Of a DNA stretch of 64,000 nt, positions 54,915-63,071 are shown one piece after another. The stretch comes from Rhodanobacter sp. L36 (lineage in GTDB: Bacteria > Pseudomonadota > Gammaproteobacteria > Xanthomonadales > Rhodanobacteraceae), in NCBI RefSeq assembly GCF_009765755.1, contig NZ_LMUV01000011.1, positions 1,266,890 through 1,330,889 of the forward strand, in the 5' to 3' direction. A program made the translations under genes and the position numbers. Numbering within the stretch: position 1 is the first letter of the stretch; the number at the start of each line of letters is the position of its first letter. Below the pieces are notes generated by a model. That model did not search any database. It saw only the letters and a program-made list of their open reading frames with translations, and was not told the DNA's origin.

Positions 54915-55583
54915 TTGACCAGTCCCCTGCAAGACCTGATCGATGGCAACCGACGCTGGGCTTCCTCGATGAATGCGCAGGATCCGCATTTCTTCGAGGC
55001 ACTCGCCAAGCAACAATCGCCGAAGTACCTGTGGATCGGTTGCTCCGATTCACGTGTTCCCGCTACCCAGATCGTCGACCTTCCGCCTGGCGAAATCTTC
55101 GTGCAGCGCAACGTGGCCAACGTGGTCGCGCACAGCGATCTCAATTGTCTGAGCACCATGCAGTTCGCCGTGGATATCCTCAAGGTCGAACACATCATCA
55201 TCGTCGGCCACTACGGCTGCGGCGGCATCCAGGCGGTGCTCGACGAAAAACGCCTCGGTCTCGTCGACAACTGGTTGCGGCACGTGGGCGATGTCGCTGA
55301 AAAGCACGCGTCGATGCTCGCTTCGCTCGACCTCATGGCGGTACGCAATGCGCGGCTGTGCGAACTCAATGCCATCGAACAAGTGACCAACACCTGCCGA
55401 ACCACCATCGTGATGGACGCCTGGGAACGCGGACAGAATCTTTCGGTACACGCGTGGTGTTACAGCCTCGACAACGGGCACATGAACGATCTGGACATGC
55501 ACGTCGATTCGCGCGCCGGGCTGGAGCCTCAGTACGAACGCGCGTTGCAACGGCTGGTTCGTTCGCCGGCCAGTACGCGGTGA
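54915..55583 (+). CDS. can: beta-class carbonic anhydrase
   Basis: A 222-residue beta carbonic anhydrase. Zinc ligands and catalytic dyad are seen: Cys43, Asp45 and Arg47 in IGCSDSRVPA, His99 and Cys102 in GHYGCGG. It interconverts CO2 and bicarbonate in the cytoplasm. The TTG at 54915 is accepted as start because GGGAG lies 5 nt upstream and the first residues match the family. Its stop overlaps the GTG start of the RidA gene by 4 bp. ACMSD and this pathway release CO2, so co-expression could be meaningful. Confidence 0.93.
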   Translation: MTSPLQDLIDGNRRWASSMNAQDPHFFEALAKQQSPKYLWIGCSDSRVPATQIVDLPPGEIFVQRNVANVVAHSDLNCLSTMQFAVDILKVEHIIIVGHYGCGGIQAVLDEKRLGLVDNWLRHVGDVAEKHASMLASLDLMAVRNARLCELNAIEQVTNTCRTTIVMDAWERGQNLSVHAWCYSLDNGHMNDLDMHVDSRAGLEPQYERALQRLVRSPASTR

Positions 55584-56008
55584 GCGACATCGTGCGCACC
55601 ACCTCGGCACCCGCGCCGATCGGCGCTTATCCGCACGCGCGACGTGTCGGGGACCTGCTGTTTATCTCTGGCGTCGGCCCTCGCCAACCCGGCAGCAACA
55701 TCATCCCTGGCAACGTGCATGACGCCGAAGGGCGGCTGGTGAGTTATGACATCGACGCACAATGCCTCCAGGTGTTCGCGAATGTCCGCGCGATCCTCGA
55801 AGCAAGCGGTGCGGCATGGAGCGATCTGGTCGACGTTACCGTTTTTCTGACCGACATGTCGCGCGACTTTGCTGCCTACAATCGCCTTTACTCCAGCCAT
55901 TTCGCAGATGTCGATGCATGTCGCACGACGGTTGGAATCACTGCCCTGCCGACGCCCATCGCGATCGAACTGAAATGCATCGCAGCGTTGAAAGCACCGG
56001 CACTTTAG
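55580..56008 (+). CDS. RidA-family deaminase, probable 2-aminomuconate deaminase
   Basis: A 142-residue RidA/YjgF-fold protein: PIGAYPHARRVGDLLFISGVGPR, FANVRAILEASGAAWSDLVDVTVFLTDMSRDF and ITALPTPIAIELKCIAAL, the last part matching the longer 2-aminomuconate deaminase type and not housekeeping RidA. It would hydrolyse 2-aminomuconate to 4-oxalocrotonate and ammonia. The GTG at 55580 overlaps the carbonic anhydrase stop, which supports it as the true start. With the SDR and ALDH it forms the lower kynurenine block. Confidence 0.82.
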   Translation: MSDIVRTTSAPAPIGAYPHARRVGDLLFISGVGPRQPGSNIIPGNVHDAEGRLVSYDIDAQCLQVFANVRAILEASGAAWSDLVDVTVFLTDMSRDFAAYNRLYSSHFADVDACRTTVGITALPTPIAIELKCIAALKAPAL

Positions 56009-56047
56009 ACAATCGCGCCAAGTCATCACCGATTGCTTCAGGACACA

Positions 56048-56077
56048 AAAAACCCGACGGCGAACCGGCGGGTTTTT
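56048..56077. terminator. terminator between RidA gene and the 82-residue protein gene
   Basis: AAAAACCCG (56048-56056) pairs with CGGGTTTTT (56069-56077) around a 12-nt loop that could extend the stem internally. It is U-rich on both sides and serves the two convergent genes. Confidence 0.8.
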
Positions 56078-56109
56078 CCATTGGCGCTTCTTTTATTCGA
56101 ACTCGAAGG

Positions 56110-56358
56110 TCAGCCTGCCGTACTGGATGAAGCAGGCGCGGTCGTCGATGCCTTGTGATGCTTTTTCTTGTGATGGGTTTTGGGCGCAGTGGTCGCAGCA
56201 GGCGCAGCAGTTGCAGCGGGCGCCGGTGAAGCCATCGGAGCAGCCGCGGGCGCGGGAGTCGGCGCAGGAGCTGGTTGTGGGGCGGTGGCCTGTGCCAGCA
56301 CGGAACCGGAAACGGCAATGCCTGCAGCAAGCAGGGAAGCGATCGCAAATTTACGCAT
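56110..56358 (-). CDS. small secreted Ala/Pro-rich protein with His/Lys cluster
   Basis: An 82-residue product with signal peptide (MRKFAIASLLAAGIAVSGSVLA) and a mature low-complexity part of alternating Ala/Pro (PAPAPTPAPAAAPMASPAPA), then THHKKKHHKAS and a Ser/Thr/Ala tail. It has no recognisable domain. The Pro/Ala stretch would be an extended spacer and the basic His/Lys segment could bind anionic polymers or metal ions. It is transcribed toward a terminator it shares with the RidA gene. Whether it is translated at high level is unknown. Confidence 0.6.
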   Translation of the reverse strand: MRKFAIASLLAAGIAVSGSVLAQATAPQPAPAPTPAPAAAPMASPAPAATAAPAATTAPKTHHKKKHHKASTTAPASSSTAG

Positions 56359-56531
56359 GATGTCCAGCCTCGCACGATGTGTATCGCGAACCCGGCCGGA
56401 ACCCGGCTGCTCGGGTGGCGCGACGTAACGACCATTGCAGCCCGACATCGTACCGACGCTGAATATGTGAATGCCTTTGCACAAACCTAACAAGGTTCGA
56501 AAAAGGTCACGTGACCGGCAAAAACCTGCGC

Positions 56532-57320
56532 CTAAGCCACGCACTGCTGCAGCATGCGTCCGATCAATTCCTGCACGGCGACGCACTTCACGTCGTCGTA
56601 TTCAAAGCTTTCCTCGTCCATGTAATTCAACTGCACGAGTTCGAGCTGCACGCCCTGCACGCCGTGTTTTGGACGTCCATAGTGACGCGTGATGTAACCA
56701 CCCTTGAAGCGGCCGTTGACCGCATGACTGAACAACGACTGCGATTCAAGGCAGCCGGTCAATCGCCTCTGCAGAGCTGCGTCGCAACTCTCGCCTGATA
56801 CGGTACCGAGATTGAAATCCGGCAAGCGCCCTTCGAACAGCATCGGCACGCGACTGCGAATCGAATGGCCTTCCCACAATACCGCGCTGCCGTGTAATTC
56901 GCAGAGCCTTGCCAGCTCGTCGGCGAGCGCCTGGTGATACGGCAGCCAGTAATCGCGTATCCGCTGCTGGACTTCGTCGGCATCCGGTTCGAGCCCTTCG
57001 CGATACAGCGGCTCGCCGCCGAAACCGACGGTCGATACCAAGCTTGTTTCGCGCAAACCCGGATACAACGCATGGCCATCGGCAGGTCGGTTGAGATCGA
57101 TCACGTAGCGCGACATCCGCGGCTTCAACACGCTCGCGCCTATCGAAGCTGCAAGCGGTTCGTACAACCGGCCCACGTGCCAGTCCGTATCCGGCGAGCG
57201 ACGCGCTGCCGGATACATGCGCTTGGCAATGTCGTCGGGAATAAAACGGCCGTCGTGCGGCAGGCTGATCAGAAGCGGCGCGCGACCGCGTTGCAGAGTG
57301 AAGTGGGTCATGCGCGCCAT
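56532..57320 (-). CDS. hutG: N-formylglutamate deformylase (HutG-type)
   Basis: A 262-residue N-formylglutamate amidohydrolase: LLISLPHDGRFIPDDIAKRM, SRYVIDLNRPADG, GHSIRSRVPMLFEGRLPDFNLGTVSG and RFKGGYITRHYGRP. It releases formate and glutamate from N-formylglutamate, the final step of one histidine degradation route. No other hut genes are in the window. The first ATG (57320) or the fourth codon ATG (57311) may be used. It starts 5 bp after the gor stop, so it is probably in one transcript with gor. Confidence 0.9.
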   Translation of the reverse strand: MARMTHFTLQRGRAPLLISLPHDGRFIPDDIAKRMYPAARRSPDTDWHVGRLYEPLAASIGASVLKPRMSRYVIDLNRPADGHALYPGLRETSLVSTVGFGGEPLYREGLEPDADEVQQRIRDYWLPYHQALADELARLCELHGSAVLWEGHSIRSRVPMLFEGRLPDFNLGTVSGESCDAALQRRLTGCLESQSLFSHAVNGRFKGGYITRHYGRPKHGVQGVQLELVQLNYMDEESFEYDDVKCVAVQELIGRMLQQCVA

Positions 57321-57325
57321 TGTAC

Positions 57326-58672
57326 TCAGCTCATCAATACAAGCTCTTCGGCGGAACTGGGATGAATCGCCACCGTGGCATCCAGGTCGCGCTTGCGCGC
57401 ACCAAGCTTCAGCGCCACCGCAAATCCCTGCAACATTTCATCGACACCGGGTCCCATGGCGTGAATGCCGACCACTCGTTCGTCGTCGCCGACACAGACA
57501 AGCTTCATCAGGCTGTGATCCTTGCGCCCGGTCAACGCCACCTGCATCGGCGTGAAGCGGCTTCGATAAACAGTTACTGCCGCGCCATGGCGTTTGCGCG
57601 CCTCCGCTTCGGTCAATCCCACGATGCCGAGAGGCGGCTTGGCGAACACGACGCTGGGGATGTTCTCGTTATCGAGATGCGCATCGTCCAGACCGCCGAA
57701 CAGGCGGTCGGCGAGATGGCGGCCAGCGGCCACTGCTACCGGAGTCAAGGCCTTGTTCGCAGTGACGTCACCGACAGCATGAATACCGGAAATATTGCTG
57801 TCCTGCCGCGCATTGGTGATGACGTGGCCATGTTCGTCAACCAGCACATCCGCCGCCGACAAGTTCAGCGACTCCGTGTTCGGCACCCTTCCAACCGCCC
57901 AGATCACGGCTTCGTAAGGACCAAGAGCGTCCGCTCCTTCATCCATCAACACGATGCCGCGATCATCGCGATGCGCCGCCGTGATATGGCTGTGTCGAAC
58001 CATGCGAATGCCCTGCGCGGTCATCTGGCCAGCCAATTCCTCGACCAGTTCTTCGTCGAACCCGTCAAGCAGACGATCGCGCACCAGCAAGTCCACCTGA
58101 CTGCCGAGTGCCTGCAGCAGGCAGGCAAATTCGACCGCGATGTAGCCACCGCCAACAATCGCTACTTTTTTTGGCCGGACGTGCAGCGCAAATATGTCGT
58201 CGGACACCATACCCAGATCGAAGCCCGGTAGCTGTAATCGACGTGGACGCGCGCCGGTGGCGATCACGATCTGTTTCGCCTGCAGCTTGCGACCATCCGA
58301 CAATTCGACTGTATCCGGCTTGATGAAGCGCCCCTCGCACCGGTACAACTCGACGCCTGCGTCCTGCAGGCGCTGTGCGTAGCGAGTTTCTATTCCATCG
58401 ACATATTTCCGCCGCAACTCGCGAAATCGTTCCCAGTCGAGTTCGCCAGGCCGGGAATCAAAACCCACATCGACGGCCATCTGTTGCAGTTGCGCCCACT
58501 GGGCAGCAAACCACAGCGCTTTCTTCGGCACGCATCCACGATGGACGCAGGTACCACCGAGTTCGCGCGGGTCGACCAACGCTACTCTGGCGCCGTGTTG
58601 CGCTGCACGGAAAGCGGTTGCGAGGCCCGCGGATCCGGCACCGAGCACGATCAGGTCAGGATTTGAGGACAT
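57326..58672 (-). CDS. gor: glutathione-disulfide reductase
   Basis: A 448-residue class I pyridine-nucleotide-disulfide oxidoreductase. FAD motif LGAGSAGLATAFRAA, redox-active GGTCVHRGCVPKK near residue 42, NAD(P) motif IVGGGYIAVEFACLLQALG near 170, and the C-terminal dimer/active-site His in AIHPSSAEELVLM are as in Gor. It reduces glutathione disulfide with NADPH. The ATG at 58672 starts at the family N terminus. Trypanothione-like or mycothione reductases are less likely because of the CVHRGCVPKK motif. Confidence 0.93.
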   Translation of the reverse strand: MSSNPDLIVLGAGSAGLATAFRAAQHGARVALVDPRELGGTCVHRGCVPKKALWFAAQWAQLQQMAVDVGFDSRPGELDWERFRELRRKYVDGIETRYAQRLQDAGVELYRCEGRFIKPDTVELSDGRKLQAKQIVIATGARPRRLQLPGFDLGMVSDDIFALHVRPKKVAIVGGGYIAVEFACLLQALGSQVDLLVRDRLLDGFDEELVEELAGQMTAQGIRMVRHSHITAAHRDDRGIVLMDEGADALGPYEAVIWAVGRVPNTESLNLSAADVLVDEHGHVITNARQDSNISGIHAVGDVTANKALTPVAVAAGRHLADRLFGGLDDAHLDNENIPSVVFAKPPLGIVGLTEAEARKRHGAAVTVYRSRFTPMQVALTGRKDHSLMKLVCVGDDERVVGIHAMGPGVDEMLQGFAVALKLGARKRDLDATVAIHPSSAEELVLMS

Positions 58673-58868
58673 CTGGATTTTCTCGACAATCAACAATCAA
58701 CCCTACTTGATCGAGGCCAAATTCGTCACTGTTCGCAAGATGGATGGTCGCGATCGAGGCAACAATCCATAATCAACAGCCAAAGCCGGGCATTTTTGTC
58801 ACGCATTGGCTCTTGTTTCACTTATATTTCATGCGCACGCTTGCAGTTGGATGTCCGGGTGGGCTCGT

Positions 58869-60215
58869 ATGCTGACAAAAATACTTCTCTCATCCGTATT
58901 GGCTCTTTCAGCATTCGCTACAGCGTCAGCGAACGCGCAATCATTTGATCGAGCTCAACTCGAGCTCTTTCAGAACTTGTCTCGACAGAAAACCGACCTT
59001 GGACGATATGCGTATCTGACCCAAATGACGGCAAGCATGCCCAAGGCGTACCAGCCTTTGGTCATGCAGCTTCTCGCTTCGACGGAAACGGAACTGGGCC
59101 TGTATGACCAAGCCGTTTACGGTTTTCCGATCCGAGTCCGGGAAGTACCCAATCTGGTGCTCCCTGCCGCGAAAGATTGGGAAGCCGTGGATGCTGCTGA
59201 CGCCATCGCAAAAGCTGCGGTCGGTCGCCGCATCGTGATGGTCAACGAAGCACACTACGACGCACACACCCGCGAACTGACGCTCAGCCTTCTGCCACGT
59301 TTGAAATCACTCGGGTTTAACTATTTTGCCGCCGAGGCCATCGGTGAAAAAGATCCAGACCTGGTCAAACGCGGGTATCCCATAAAGACCAGCGGGTCGG
59401 AATATCTTCGCGAGCCGCTTTACGGGGACATACTGCGAGAAGCCATCAAGCTCGGTTTTGTCATCGTTCCATATGACACCGACAGCGCCTCTACGCAAGG
59501 TCGCGAAATCGGGCAGGCCGAAAATCTCTACACCAGAGTTTTCAAAAGGGACTCTTCGGCGCGCCTTTTCGTGCACGCCGGTTTTGCGCATATCGACAAA
59601 AACAGGGAGCGCTTGGGCAACGTCGATCCCATGGCGTCCTATCTGCAACGGCTTACCGGCATCATTCCTTTGTCGGTCGACCAAACCCAGTTTCTGGAAT
59701 TATCAGCGGACAGGTCGGACGCTTACCATCAGCTGATCGTCGAGTTCAAACCAGATCGACCCATCGTGCTGATCAGTCGCGCCACAGGGGCACTTTGGAG
59801 CGCCGAGCCGAAGCTCTACGATGTCAATGTCATCCTTCCGGCTAGCCTGAACATAAAATCGTTTGGAACAACTTATCGGCAACACGGTGCAAGAAATGAA
59901 AGTGAATTAGCTCGAGTTTCCGGGGATTCGCTGATGACTTTAGCCAACATGGAGCGCCCCCCTTGGCTGACTCTTCGCGGACTTCGTCGAACGGTCAATA
60001 TCAATGCGACTTTGTGCAGATTGAATTTCCCTTGTGTCGTCGATGCGCACTACGCTAGCGAAGGCGATGAAGCGAGCCCAGCGGACAGATTGGTTTTTTC
60101 GGACCCTTACAACACGAGTCGGCTGTTTCTTCGACCTGGCAAGTATCGGCTGCAGTCATCGAGTGTTGACGGAACGCTGCTTTCAAATCAGATCATTGAC
60201 GTACGTGGTCAATGA
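58869..60215 (+). CDS. secreted EreA/ChaN-like (Tiki superfamily) protein, paralogue 1
   Basis: A 448-residue exported protein (signal MLTKILLSSVLALSAFATAS, cleavage near residue 24). A central domain has VMVNEAHYDAHTRELTLSLL near residues 123-142, FNYFAAEAI, SEYLREPLYGDI, KLGFVIVPYD, and RLFVHAGFAHIDK, a pattern resembling the EreA/ChaN/Tiki hydrolase-like superfamily (Glu-x-His motif). A C-terminal beta domain contains CRLNFPC and GKYRLQSSSVDG. Substrate unknown: haem-related, esterase or peptidase roles are known in the superfamily. It is about half identical, by eye, to the next gene, and the region is more AT-rich than its surroundings. Confidence 0.7.
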   Translation: MLTKILLSSVLALSAFATASANAQSFDRAQLELFQNLSRQKTDLGRYAYLTQMTASMPKAYQPLVMQLLASTETELGLYDQAVYGFPIRVREVPNLVLPAAKDWEAVDAADAIAKAAVGRRIVMVNEAHYDAHTRELTLSLLPRLKSLGFNYFAAEAIGEKDPDLVKRGYPIKTSGSEYLREPLYGDILREAIKLGFVIVPYDTDSASTQGREIGQAENLYTRVFKRDSSARLFVHAGFAHIDKNRERLGNVDPMASYLQRLTGIIPLSVDQTQFLELSADRSDAYHQLIVEFKPDRPIVLISRATGALWSAEPKLYDVNVILPASLNIKSFGTTYRQHGARNESELARVSGDSLMTLANMERPPWLTLRGLRRTVNINATLCRLNFPCVVDAHYASEGDEASPADRLVFSDPYNTSRLFLRPGKYRLQSSSVDGTLLSNQIIDVRGQ

Positions 60216-60348
60216 ACATTGACCACGAAAATGTCCATACAGAAAAAGATTCATCTTGATTGCTATCAATTAGCTGGTTCTCACGAAAAAATTTTCGTTG
60301 CCCGTTGAACGTGTAAATTCGCAAGATTTCAATAGTAGGCGCTCGAAT

Positions 60349-61680
60349 ATGATGCTCGGAAAGTTTTTCCTAATGTGCATCCTGGCACTGATATCTACGT
60401 CGGCATTCGCGCAGAACTTTAGCCCTGCGACAATCGAAATGTTTAACGTGCTCGCGCGACAACCGAACGATCTAGCCCGATACATTTTTCTCGTCAAAAC
60501 AATGCCGACATTGCCGGCGGCCGATCGACCGCTGGGTATGCAGATGTTCGCCTCGACCGAGGACGAGCTCGGGCTCTACAACGAAGCCCTTCGAGACTTT
60601 CCGCTCAAAAGCCATGAATCCGGAGACATCGAGCTTCCAACCGCGAGCGACTGGAAGATGGCGAGTGCCGGCGATGTCATTACAGGGCTTGCCGCAGGCC
60701 GTCGTATCGTGATGATCAACGAAGCACATCACGATGCCCACACCCGGCAGCTGACGCTGGAACTCCTGCCACGTTTGCGCGCAATAGGTTTCAACTATTT
60801 CGCGGCCGAGGCACTCGTCAGCGAGGATGACGCTCTGGCACACAGGGGTTATCCGATCGCATCGAGCGGAACCGAATATTTGCGAGAGCCCTCCTACGGC
60901 GACATCATTCGCGTCGCCTTGAAGCTGGGCTTTACGGTTGTGTCATTCGATGTGGAGAATTCGTCACTTCAGGAGCGCGAAGCGGGCCAGGCCAACAATC
61001 TCTACAAAAAGGTCTTCTCCAAAGATCCCCATGCGCGATTGTTCGTGCACTCGGGCTACGCTCACATCGACAAGGCGAAGGGACGCCTTGGGAATACGTT
61101 GCCGATGGCCACGCAGCTTCAGACGCTTACCCATATCGAACCGCTGTCCATCGACCAGACGCAGTTTCGCGAACAGATTCCCAGCGTGATGGATGCATAT
61201 CAAAAGCTCGCCGATACGTTTGAGCCCAGACAACCGACGGTGCTGGTCAATCGTGCGACCGGAAAGACATGGAGCGCGCATCCGGATTTGTATGACCTCA
61301 ACGTGATTCTTCCTGCCAGCGGATCGGGAGCGGTGGAAAGTGGTTATTCCCAACCTGCCAATATCGTCAACGACATGGTGCGCACTCAGTCCATGCTCTC
61401 GCACTTCGTCAACACGCAGCGCCCCGAGTGGCTTTCGCTGAACGACGAACGGGTTCCACTTCCGATCAGCACCACGCTTTGCAAGGTCACGGTGCCGTGC
61501 GTTGTGGACGCGCATTACACAGGTGAGTCGGACGATGCGATTGCAGCGGATCGCTACGCTTTTTTGCAAGGTGACATGGTCAGCAAGCTCTATCTGCGAC
61601 CCGGGAATTACCGACTCAGGGCATGGGACATTCGCGGCCACACGCTGTCGGAGCAGAATATCGAAGTGGGCAAGCGGTAG
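60349..61680 (+). CDS. secreted EreA/ChaN-like (Tiki superfamily) protein, paralogue 2
   Basis: A 443-residue exported protein (signal MMLGKFFLMCILALISTSAFA) with the same architecture as its neighbour: VMINEAHHDAHTRQLTLELL, FNYFAAEAL, TEYLREPSYGDI, RLFVHSGYAHIDK and a C-terminal beta domain with CKVTVPC. The tandem pair arose by duplication; the extra His in NEAHHDAH is a possible functional difference. The 133 bp before it are AT-rich and include CGAAAAAATTTTCG, a palindrome that may mark its own promoter. Start at 60349 is preferred over the long frame (60298) because the signal peptide begins there. Confidence 0.7.
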   Translation: MMLGKFFLMCILALISTSAFAQNFSPATIEMFNVLARQPNDLARYIFLVKTMPTLPAADRPLGMQMFASTEDELGLYNEALRDFPLKSHESGDIELPTASDWKMASAGDVITGLAAGRRIVMINEAHHDAHTRQLTLELLPRLRAIGFNYFAAEALVSEDDALAHRGYPIASSGTEYLREPSYGDIIRVALKLGFTVVSFDVENSSLQEREAGQANNLYKKVFSKDPHARLFVHSGYAHIDKAKGRLGNTLPMATQLQTLTHIEPLSIDQTQFREQIPSVMDAYQKLADTFEPRQPTVLVNRATGKTWSAHPDLYDLNVILPASGSGAVESGYSQPANIVNDMVRTQSMLSHFVNTQRPEWLSLNDERVPLPISTTLCKVTVPCVVDAHYTGESDDAIAADRYAFLQGDMVSKLYLRPGNYRLRAWDIRGHTLSEQNIEVGKR

Positions 61681-61768
61681 TCTCCCGCAAGTTTCGACCA
61701 GTCTCTTACGACTTCCTTCCAACTCATTGATTTGCTAACCTCGGCGCGACTCCAGCCGGGATCGCTAC

Positions 61769-62341
61769 ATGCGTACGGAATCAGTGTCTCCCATCGGATT
61801 CCCGTCGTCGCATAGGCGGCCCGTTCGCTATCTGGTTCTTGGAACGATTCTGCTGCTGGCAGCCTGCTCAAGCGCGCCACACCGCCGCGAAGCCACGTTC
61901 AAACCATCGCATTCGTCGCTGTCCGATCTTCCCGCGATGGCGCCATCTGCAGCGAGTGAAGGCGCGGCCAACGACGTCTTGTTTCGCGCCATTGCGTTGG
62001 TCGGCACGCCGTATCGCTGGGGTGGAAATACGCCGGCTGGTGGATTCGATTGCAGCGGGCTTATCGACTACATCTACCGCACGGCGACAGGCAGGACATT
62101 GCCTCGGACGTCCAGGGACATGTCGGCGATGGATGGCCGTAAGGTGCAGCGGATGACGCAGCTGGCGAGTGGTGACCTTGTGTTTTTCGCCATCCACGGC
62201 GGCATCAGTCACGTCGGTGTGTACGTGGGGAAAGGCCGTTTCGTGCATGCGCCAAACAGTGGCGGCACAGTACGACTGGACGACATCGATGGGCCGTACT
62301 GGCGGGATCACTTTGCCTACGGCAAACGCGTGCTCGACTGA
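61769..62341 (+). CDS. NlpC/P60-family lipoprotein, peptidoglycan hydrolase
   Basis: A 190-residue lipoprotein: a hydrophobic signal ending LLLAACSS (Cys33), a Ser/Ala-rich linker to about residue 65, and an NlpC/P60 domain. Catalytic Cys95 is in GGFDCSGLIDY, His148 in GISHVGVY and His160 in RFVHAP. Such enzymes cut the peptide stems of peptidoglycan between D-Glu and DAP. Similar to E. coli Spr/MepS in layout. The first ATG is at 61769. Confidence 0.9.
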   Translation: MRTESVSPIGFPSSHRRPVRYLVLGTILLLAACSSAPHRREATFKPSHSSLSDLPAMAPSAASEGAANDVLFRAIALVGTPYRWGGNTPAGGFDCSGLIDYIYRTATGRTLPRTSRDMSAMDGRKVQRMTQLASGDLVFFAIHGGISHVGVYVGKGRFVHAPNSGGTVRLDDIDGPYWRDHFAYGKRVLD

Positions 62342-62491
62342 GCGCGTAGTAGGACGAAGCGAACAACCGAGCCTTTAGATCTTCGTCACCAATTCCGCCC
62401 ACTGCTGCTGGTTACATCCCGTGTTCGCCATTCACCCAGCGACGGATCAGACAGCTTCGCCATTCGCTCTCGTGTTCGAAACACAAAAAAA

Positions 62492-62510
62492 ACGGCGCCT
62501 GAGGCGCCGT
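62492..62510 (-). terminator. terminator downstream of the SlyD-like gene
   Basis: ACGGCGCC (62492-62499) and GGCGCCGT (62503-62510) form the stem; on the minus strand it is followed by TTTTTTTTG, a strong intrinsic terminator for the PPIase gene ending at 62538. Confidence 0.9.
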
Positions 62511-62537
62511 CTTCAGTCTTTCAAATACTGACACTCT

Positions 62538-63023
62538 TCAGTGCGCATCCGCTCCAGGCGGGTGTGCATGACCGTGCGCCATTTCTTCTTCCGTTGCTTC
62601 ACGCACTTCACTGACGCTGACGTCGAAGTGCAGATCCTTGCCGGCCATCGGGTGATTCAGGTCGATGTCGATGGTGCTCATGCCAACCTTCTGCACCGTC
62701 ACTGCACGCTGGCCACCTTCCTTCAGTCGCAGCAAGGTCACCATGCCGGGCTTGAGGCGATCGGCTTGCGGAAAATATTTCTTGGACATGCGCTGGGTCT
62801 GACCTTCCTGGCGCTCGCCGTAGCCGTCCGCGGCTGCCACGTCGACCTGCAGCGTGTCGCCGGCTTCATGACCTTCCAATGCCGCTTCGAGGCCGGGAAT
62901 CAGCTGACCGTGACCCAGCAGAACCCACAACTGCTCGTCGCGATCGTGCGAGCTCTCCACCTTTTCATCGTCTACCGTCAAGGTGTAGTGGAGTGCGATG
63001 ACCTTGTCTTTGCCAGCCTTCAT
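62538..63023 (-). CDS. slyD: SlyD-like FKBP-type peptidyl-prolyl isomerase
   Basis: A 161-residue FKBP with an inserted IF (chaperone) domain. It has VIALHYTLTVDDEKVESS, LLGHGQLIPGLEAALEGHEAGD, the insert YGERQEGQTQRMSKKYFPQ, and LHFDVSVSEVREAT. The tail EEEMAHGHAHPPGADAH is His-rich but short, unlike the long metal-binding tail of E. coli SlyD. It catalyses prolyl isomerisation and prevents aggregation. An FkpB-type alternative is less likely because of the IF insert. Confidence 0.85.
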   Translation of the reverse strand: MKAGKDKVIALHYTLTVDDEKVESSHDRDEQLWVLLGHGQLIPGLEAALEGHEAGDTLQVDVAAADGYGERQEGQTQRMSKKYFPQADRLKPGMVTLLRLKEGGQRAVTVQKVGMSTIDIDLNHPMAGKDLHFDVSVSEVREATEEEMAHGHAHPPGADAH

Positions 63024-63071
63024 TGCGTGTCTCGTCGAGGGATCAAACAGCGGATTCTAGCAGCGACGTCA

